A DNA stretch of 18,549 nucleotides from UBA5794 sp965368815 (GTDB lineage Bacteria > Actinomycetota > Acidimicrobiia > Spongiisociales > UBA5794), in contig CBDUOH010000041.1 in the NCBI GenBank assembly GCA_965368815.1, positions 1 to 18,549 of the forward strand, given 5' to 3'. Positions within the stretch are counted from its first letter, which is position 1. The number at the start of each line of letters is the position of its first letter. The position numbers and the translations under genes were made by a program. The notes beneath the pieces are model-generated. The model did no database searches, had not been told where the DNA came from, and was given only the letters and a program-made list of their open reading frames with translations. This document shows, piece by piece, positions 14,307-18,549 of the stretch.

Positions 14307-15496
14307 CAGGCGATGACCCCGAGCTGACGCCCGATCTTCGTGAACGCCGCGATTGCCTTGTCGATGTGGTCATCGGTGTGTGCCGCCGACATCTGGGTCC
14401 GGATCCTGGCCTCACCGCGCGGGACGACGGGGAACGAGAACCCGATGACATACACACCCTCTTCGAGCAACAGGTCGGCCATGTGTGATGCGACCTTTGC
14501 GTCGCCGAGCATGACCGGGATGATCGGGTGACCCTCACCGGCGAGTTCGAATCCGACTGCGGACATGCCATCGCGGAATCGAGTGGCGTTCGCAGCGACG
14601 CGTTCACGCCGTTCAGCTGAGTCCCTGAGTTGGTGGATTGCCTGAATGGTGGTGGCACCGATCACCGGGGCGAGCGAGTTCGAGAACAGATAGGGCCGTG
14701 AGCGTTGGCGAAGCATCGCCACCAGCTCCTTGGGGCCCGACGTGTACCCACCGCTCGCTCCGCCGAGCGCCTTGCCGAACGTCCCGGTAACAACGTCCAC
14801 CCGATCGGTGACTCCCCAATAGTCGGGAGTTCCTCCACCGTTGGGGCCGATGAACCCCACAGCGTGTGAATCGTCCACCATGACGATCGCTCCGTATTCG
14901 TCCGCAAGATCGCAGATGGCCGGGAGGTTGGCGATGACACCGTCCATCGAGAAGACGCCGTCGGTGGCGATCATCTTGAACCGGGCGTCCTTTGCGGCCT
15001 CAAGCTGCGTGCGCAGGTCGCCCATGTCGTTGTTCGCGTATCGATAGCGGGCGGCCTTGCAGAGTCTGACACCGTCGATGATCGATGCATGATTCAAAGC
15101 GTCCGAGATGATTGCGTCCTCGGGGCCCAGAACGGTCTCGAACAGCCCACCGTTTGCGTCCCAGCAGGAGGAGTACAGAATCGTGTCTTCCGTCCCCAGG
15201 AAGCTGCTGATCTCGGATTCGAGAGCCTTGTGCACGGTCTGGGTCCCGCAGATGAATCGCACGGACGCCATGCCGTAGCCGTAGCTGTCAAGAGCGTCCT
15301 TGGCCACGTTGACGAGTGTTTCGCTGTTCGCCAGACCGAGGTAGTTGTTCGCACAGAAATTGATGACCTCGGTGCCATCGGACAGGGTGATCACCGCGTC
15401 CTGTGGTGAAGCGATGACGCGTTCGGACTTGAACAACCCCGCGTCCTTGATCGCTTCCGCCTCGGCAGCAAGATGTTGCAGAAATGGTGTCGACAT
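14306..15496 (-). CDS. kbl: Glycine C-acetyltransferase (2-amino-3-ketobutyrate CoA ligase)
   Basis: A 396-residue PLP enzyme of the alpha-oxoamine synthase family (E. coli Kbl has 398). It cleaves 2-amino-3-ketobutyrate with CoA to glycine and acetyl-CoA. The PLP lysine is K242 in TGTFGKALGGASGG. DDSHAVGFIGPNGGG (208-222) supplies the cofactor-binding D208 and H211. FCANNYLGLA (47-56) and GEGHPIIPV complete the signature. BioF or ALA synthase are close relatives, but the length, the motif wording and the coupled tdh gene favour Kbl. The start has a strong GCGGAGG Shine-Dalgarno four bases upstream; the upstream in-frame ATG at 15622 is rejected. Confidence 0.95.
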   Translation of the reverse strand: MSTPFLQHLAAEAEAIKDAGLFKSERVIASPQDAVITLSDGTEVINFCANNYLGLANSETLVNVAKDALDSYGYGMASVRFICGTQTVHKALESEISSFLGTEDTILYSSCWDANGGLFETVLGPEDAIISDALNHASIIDGVRLCKAARYRYANNDMGDLRTQLEAAKDARFKMIATDGVFSMDGVIANLPAICDLADEYGAIVMVDDSHAVGFIGPNGGGTPDYWGVTDRVDVVTGTFGKALGGASGGYTSGPKELVAMLRQRSRPYLFSNSLAPVIGATTIQAIHQLRDSAERRERVAANATRFRDGMSAVGFELAGEGHPIIPVMLGDAKVASHMADLLLEEGVYVIGFSFPVVPRGEARIRTQMSAAHTDDHIDKAIAAFTKIGRQLGVIA

Positions 15497-15500
15497 CGAA

Positions 15501-15522
15501 CCTCCGCAACCGAGTGTATGTA
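15501..15522 (-). promoter_or_regulatory. Shine-Dalgarno and candidate -10 of the kbl-led operon
   Basis: On the minus strand GGAGG (15501-15505) precedes the kbl ATG by four bases. Upstream are overlapping -10 candidates TACACT (15513-15518) and TACATA (15517-15522). This is the only clear promoter seen for the six-gene minus-strand unit. Confidence 0.45.
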
Positions 15523-15548
15523 GTGGCCCGATGTCTTGCGAGGTGAAC

Positions 15549-15574
15549 CGACGAGCGTGCGCACGATCTCGTCG
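15549..15574. promoter_or_regulatory. Nested inverted repeat in the kbl / response regulator divergent region
   Basis: CGACGAG (15549-15555) and CTCGTCG (15568-15574) flank a perfect 8-bp palindrome GTGCGCAC (15557-15564). It lies between the divergent kbl and response-regulator genes, so it is a plausible operator for either or both. No regulator can be assigned from sequence alone. Confidence 0.4.
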
Positions 15575-15651
15575 AGGGTGGGTGGTGAAGCAGTTCCGTT
15601 GCCCCTGCCACGAAGTGCGCATTGACGGGTGTGCGTAGGCTGACCGGGCCG

Positions 15652-15657
15652 TACGAT
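15652..15657 (+). promoter_or_regulatory. -10 box TACGAT, leaderless start of the two-component operon
   Basis: TACGAT ends exactly 6 bases before the ATG at 15664, the ideal spacing for a leaderless transcript. The intervening GGGGGA could also act as a poor ribosome-binding site, but it is too close to the ATG. Confidence 0.5.
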
Positions 15658-15663
15658 GGGGGA

Positions 15664-16359
15664 ATGAGTGATCGAGACCTGGCGGTACTTGTCGTTGACG
15701 ACGAACCCATGGTCAGAGAGGTCGTCTGTACCTATCTGACAAGGGACGGTTTCGTCTGCCATGAAGCTTCCGACGGCGAAGCGGCGCTTGCGGGCATTAC
15801 CAGGCATCAACCGGCGCTTGTGGTCCTCGATGTGATGCTTCCCAAGCTCGACGGATACTCCGTCCTGTCAAAGATCCGGGAGACGAGCGACGTCCCGGTG
15901 ATCCTTCTCACCGCACGCTCGACCGAGACGGACCGCCTTCTCGGGCTCGAACTCGGAGCAGATGACTATGTGGTCAAACCCTTCAGCCCGAGGGAGGTTG
16001 CGGCACGGGTCAAAGCCGTGCTCCGAAGAGCGGCGAGTGGGGTGACGGACCAGGTGGAAGTCATCGAGGTCGGTGACATGAGGATCGACGGGAGTGCGCG
16101 TGAAGTCACGATCAACGGGGAAACGGTGGCGATGCCACCCCTTGAGTTCGATCTGCTCGTGTGTCTGGCTGCACACCCGAGGACCGTCTTCTCCCGCGCC
16201 GAACTGCTCGAACGCGTGTGGGGGTCCAAGGCGGAATGGCAGGACACGTCGACCGTGACGGTGCACGTCAGAAGGCTGCGGCAGAAGATCGAGACGGATC
16301 CCGACAACCCCGATCGCATAACGACGGTGTGGGGGCGCGGATACAGGTTCGAGCCATGA
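15664..16359 (+). CDS. OmpR/PhoB-family response regulator
   Basis: A 231-residue two-domain transcription factor. The receiver domain (about 5-118) has the acidic pair D12/D13, the phosphoacceptor D56 in VVLDVMLP, T83 and K105 in VVKPFSPRE. The C-terminal winged helix (about 135-231) has the RAELLERVWG segment, the recognition-helix region TVTVHVRRLRQKIE and the closing hairpin TVWGRGYRFE. It is activated by phosphoryl transfer from the kinase encoded next and binds direct repeats in DNA. Its stop overlaps the kinase start by 4 bases. It is divergent from the kbl operon, so this operon is a candidate target, as is its own promoter. Confidence 0.95.
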   Translation: MSDRDLAVLVVDDEPMVREVVCTYLTRDGFVCHEASDGEAALAGITRHQPALVVLDVMLPKLDGYSVLSKIRETSDVPVILLTARSTETDRLLGLELGADDYVVKPFSPREVAARVKAVLRRAASGVTDQVEVIEVGDMRIDGSAREVTINGETVAMPPLEFDLLVCLAAHPRTVFSRAELLERVWGSKAEWQDTSTVTVHVRRLRQKIETDPDNPDRITTVWGRGYRFEP

Positions 16360-17591
16360 GGACCCTGCTTTCGTCGGTTGCCGCGGTCCTGATCGGGCTA
16401 GCGCTGTTCGAGGTGACGATGCAGCCGTCGGGAGCCGAACGGCTCGAGCTTGCGATCATCTTCGGGATCATGGCGCTCGTGTCCGGACTCGCAGCGGTCT
16501 TCCTTCCTCTCATAGCTCGGCGATCCCAGCGGTTGATCGTGACACTCTTTTCGCTGTCGCTGGTGAGCCTCGTTGTCGCGTCCGTCGGCCTTGCGATTGC
16601 AGCCAATCGGATGTTCTTCTCGGAGCACGATCTGACGCTCGTCCTCGTGGTCCTCGGATTCGGGTTGGTCGCCTCGGTTGCCTTCGCCGTATCGGCAAGC
16701 CAAGGACTCACCGAGGATGTCGAGCGCATGACAGACACGGCCCGGATGGTGGCCGCTGGCGAGTTGTCCGCGCGCACCGGTGTCACCCGGGCCGACGAGA
16801 TCGGACTCCTGGCTTCAGAGTTGGACGAGCTGGCCGACCAGTTGACCGAGGCGCGACGCGAACACCAGGCCGAGGAACAGCGGCGCCACGAATTCTTCGC
16901 TGCGGTGTCCCACGACCTGCGGACCCCGCTTGCATCGATGCAAGCTGCCACCGAGGCGTTGGTCGACGGGATCGCCGCCGACCCCGCCAGATACCTGGCG
17001 TCGCTCCAATCCGACGTCGAGGTTCTCAGCAACCTGGTCGATGACCTCTTCCTCCTCGCACGTGCCCAGGCCGGCGACGTCGCGGTCGAGTTCACAGCAA
17101 CCGACATCACCGAGGTCGCCGACGAAACCCTTGAGGTGATGCGTCCGGTGGCCGATCGCCGTGCCGTGACATTGGCTCTCGACTCCGCGGATCGCATCGT
17201 TGTCCAGACCGCCGAGGCAGCCGTGGGTCGAATCCTGCGGAACCTGGTTGACAATGCGATTCGGCATGCCCCCGATCACTCCGAGGTCACGGTTTCCGTT
17301 GGAGCCGACGCCGGTTCAGAGGGTTCGGCGATCGTTGTGGTAGCCGACACCGGCCCGGGGTTCGATGAGGATTTCGTGTCCAGGGCGTTCGACACATTCA
17401 CGAAGTCGGACTCGGCCAGGACGCGGGACGGTGGTGGTGCCGGGCTCGGTCTCGCAATCGCCCACGCACTCACCGATGCTGTTGGTGGGCGGATCCGTAT
17501 CGTGCCGGGTCCCGGGGGGATCATCGAAGTGTCGATTCCGTCCGCGGCAACCCGTACGGGTATGCCGGTCAGATCGCCAGGGCAGCGATAG
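16356..17591 (+). CDS. Sensor histidine kinase with four-helix membrane domain
   Basis: A 411-residue membrane kinase. Four hydrophobic helices (about 4-22, 30-52, 60-83 and 93-114) have short loops and no periplasmic sensor domain, so the signal is probably sensed in the membrane. A HAMP-like linker (115-165) follows. The HisKA domain has the phosphorylated histidine H186 in AVSHDLRTPLASM. The ATPase domain shows NLVDNAIRHAP (296-306, N box N300), DTGPGF (331-336) and GAGLGLAIA (361-369). It autophosphorylates and passes phosphate to D56 of the regulator encoded just before. The start is fixed by the ATGA overlap. The last 23 bases overlap the 3' end of the convergent transporter gene. Confidence 0.93.
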   Translation: MRTLLSSVAAVLIGLALFEVTMQPSGAERLELAIIFGIMALVSGLAAVFLPLIARRSQRLIVTLFSLSLVSLVVASVGLAIAANRMFFSEHDLTLVLVVLGFGLVASVAFAVSASQGLTEDVERMTDTARMVAAGELSARTGVTRADEIGLLASELDELADQLTEARREHQAEEQRRHEFFAAVSHDLRTPLASMQAATEALVDGIAADPARYLASLQSDVEVLSNLVDDLFLLARAQAGDVAVEFTATDITEVADETLEVMRPVADRRAVTLALDSADRIVVQTAEAAVGRILRNLVDNAIRHAPDHSEVTVSVGADAGSEGSAIVVVADTGPGFDEDFVSRAFDTFTKSDSARTRDGGGAGLGLAIAHALTDAVGGRIRIVPGPGGIIEVSIPSAATRTGMPVRSPGQR

Positions 17592-18399
17592 CGCCCACAG
17601 CCAGAACGATGCCGATCGCTTGGCTCTGTGATGGTCGCTCGCGAAGCACAACGATCGCGGCAGCGACCGTGAACACCGGGTAGAGGCTGCCGAGAACTGC
17701 GTTGATCCCGATCGGACCGCGCTGGACAGCCAGCAGGATCGCGATGTTCGCCATCATGTCGATGGCACCGGACAACGCGACGAGCCGCCATGTTCCGTGT
17801 GGTGCCTTCGGGTTCACGGTCGCTGCCAGAAGAACCACGCCGATTCCGAAAGGCACTGAGATGGAGCGCGCAGCGATCAGCGGCCACACACCGGAATCGA
17901 CGCTGGTCTGTCCCATCAGCACGAAGAAGACACCGAATGCCGTCGCCGCCGCGATTGCCTGGAGCAGGAGTTTCCGATTGAGCGGGCCAGCGTCGGGATC
18001 GCGACCGAGGAGCACAACCGCTCCGACGGCGAGAGCGATGCCGCCCCACTGGACCGCGTTGATCGACTCCCCGACGGCCACGGCGAAGGTGACAGGTATC
18101 ACGGCGGCGACGGCTCCGATGATCGGCGCAACAACGGACATCTGTCCGGCGGCGAGGGCGGCATACAAGACCGCCAAGCCAGCGATACCCACGATGCCTG
18201 CCGACGCACCCCACATCAGGTCGTTGCGTGTCACCTCCGGAGCGCTGACCACGACGACTCCGAGGCCGAGGACGGGCAGACCGAACAACTGCGTCCACAG
18301 GGCGACGGTCCACGCCTGCAACCGGCGGGTTGCGAACCCTCCGATGAAGTCCGCCGTCCCGAACAGGATGGCGGAAGCGAGTGCGAACATCTGAGGCAT
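17569..18399 (-). CDS. EamA-family (drug/metabolite superfamily) transporter
   Basis: A 276-residue membrane protein built from two five-helix EamA repeats (about 1-132 and 141-276), giving ten predicted helices. The first repeat opens with ALASAILFGTADFIGGFATR, and both repeats end in a helix rich in Gly/Ala/Val after a short charged turn (VGES and LRERPS). EamA proteins export or import small metabolites such as amino acids; the substrate cannot be deduced. The ATG lies 6 bases after a TACTCT -10 box on the minus strand, so a leaderless start is likely. Convergent with the kinase gene, with overlapping ends. Confidence 0.9.
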   Translation of the reverse strand: MPQMFALASAILFGTADFIGGFATRRLQAWTVALWTQLFGLPVLGLGVVVVSAPEVTRNDLMWGASAGIVGIAGLAVLYAALAAGQMSVVAPIIGAVAAVIPVTFAVAVGESINAVQWGGIALAVGAVVLLGRDPDAGPLNRKLLLQAIAAATAFGVFFVLMGQTSVDSGVWPLIAARSISVPFGIGVVLLAATVNPKAPHGTWRLVALSGAIDMMANIAILLAVQRGPIGINAVLGSLYPVFTVAAAIVVLRERPSQSQAIGIVLAVGAIAALAI

Positions 18400-18405
18400 C
18401 CCGAG

Positions 18406-18411
18406 AGAGTA
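18406..18411 (-). promoter_or_regulatory. -10 box TACTCT, leaderless start of the EamA gene
   Basis: On the minus strand TACTCT ends exactly 6 bases before the ATG at 18399. No Shine-Dalgarno sequence is possible in the 6-base gap CTCGGG. Confidence 0.5.
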
Positions 18412-18434
18412 AGCAGGAACGAAAGACGAGTGTC

Positions 18435-18454
18435 CCGGTCGTCGAGACGGCCGG
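18435..18454. other. Inverted repeat in the divergent region upstream of the EamA gene
   Basis: CCGGTCGTC and GACGGCCGG surround a GA centre. They pair at all positions with one T/G wobble. It may be an operator for the transporter or for the next gene on the right. Nothing else is seen between 18412 and 18476. Confidence 0.3.
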
Positions 18455-18517
18455 CTGCGGCATCCGATGCTGTGTCTAATGTGACCAACCCGGACGAACG
18501 ATCGGTTGATACAAACA

Positions 18518-18549
18518 ATGAATGACGCTGTCGAGGTGGATTCCGAGGG
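18518..18549 (+). CDS. Possible start of a gene truncated by the window edge
   Basis: An ATG at 18518 opens a frame reading MNDAVEVDSE to the edge. A second ATG at 18522 opens another frame (MTLSRWIPR). The upstream TAATGT (18477-18482) could be a -10 box. No Shine-Dalgarno sequence is visible. Ten residues are too few to assign a family, and the choice between the two frames is uncertain; the acidic one looks more like a normal N-terminus in this genome. Confidence 0.25.
   Translation, partial: MNDAVEVDSE

Noticed and set aside
14306..15496. 8-amino-7-oxononanoate synthase (BioF)
   Set aside because: The fold is shared, but the length, motif wording and coupled tdh gene point to glycine C-acetyltransferase.
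1..18549. Mobile element, CRISPR array, toxin-antitoxin or phage-defence system
   Set aside because: No transposase, integrase, regularly spaced repeats, attachment duplication at the tRNA, or defence-type domains were found; the tRNA 3' end lies at the window edge, so an insertion beyond it cannot be judged.

Overview
This is a gene-dense, high-GC window with no gap above 300 bases without a gene. It reads as a chromosome segment of an actinobacterium. Reasons: GC-rich codon use, a UPF0316-type membrane protein, a FadD15-like acyl-CoA synthetase, and especially repeated TANNNT -10 boxes lying 6-8 bases before start codons with no Shine-Dalgarno sequence, the signature of leaderless mRNAs. 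A class such as Acidimicrobiia is possible, but that is a guess. No mobile element, CRISPR array, prophage or rRNA is visible.

Layout. (1) 1-1800: tRNA-Gly(CCC) on the minus strand, a UPF0316 membrane protein, a secreted acidic protein with repeated DWD/DWE motifs that shares its stop tetranucleotide with the UPF0316 gene, and a small two-helix membrane protein. (2) 1829-7989, all plus strand: a four-helix membrane protein, a PhzF-family enzyme, a long-chain acyl-CoA synthetase, a secreted fibronectin-III plus SGNH hydrolase, and DNA polymerase IV. Most of these have their own promoter, several of them leaderless. (3) 8046-15496, all minus strand: one tightly packed unit transcribed kbl > tdh > guanine-deaminase-like > fused FAD/2Fe-2S subunit > molybdopterin subunit > ribokinase, with overlaps of 1, 8, 4 and 8 bases and a single 44-base gap. 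(4) 15664-17591: an OmpR-type response regulator and histidine kinase with a 4-base overlap, divergent from kbl. (5) 17569-18399: an EamA transporter convergent with the kinase, then the possible first codons of another gene at the right edge.

The most interesting part is region 3. Tdh and Kbl turn threonine into glycine and acetyl-CoA. The deaminase plus the molybdenum hydroxylase are what is needed to turn guanine into xanthine and then urate, and ribokinase would recover ribose released from nucleosides. The hydroxylase has an unusual build: the FAD domain and the 2Fe-2S domain are fused in that order in one polypeptide, the reverse of the usual FeS-FAD order of fused xanthine dehydrogenases. 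The adjacent two-component system is a candidate regulator of the operon (inference from position only). Product calls rest on motif recognition by eye; no database search was made.
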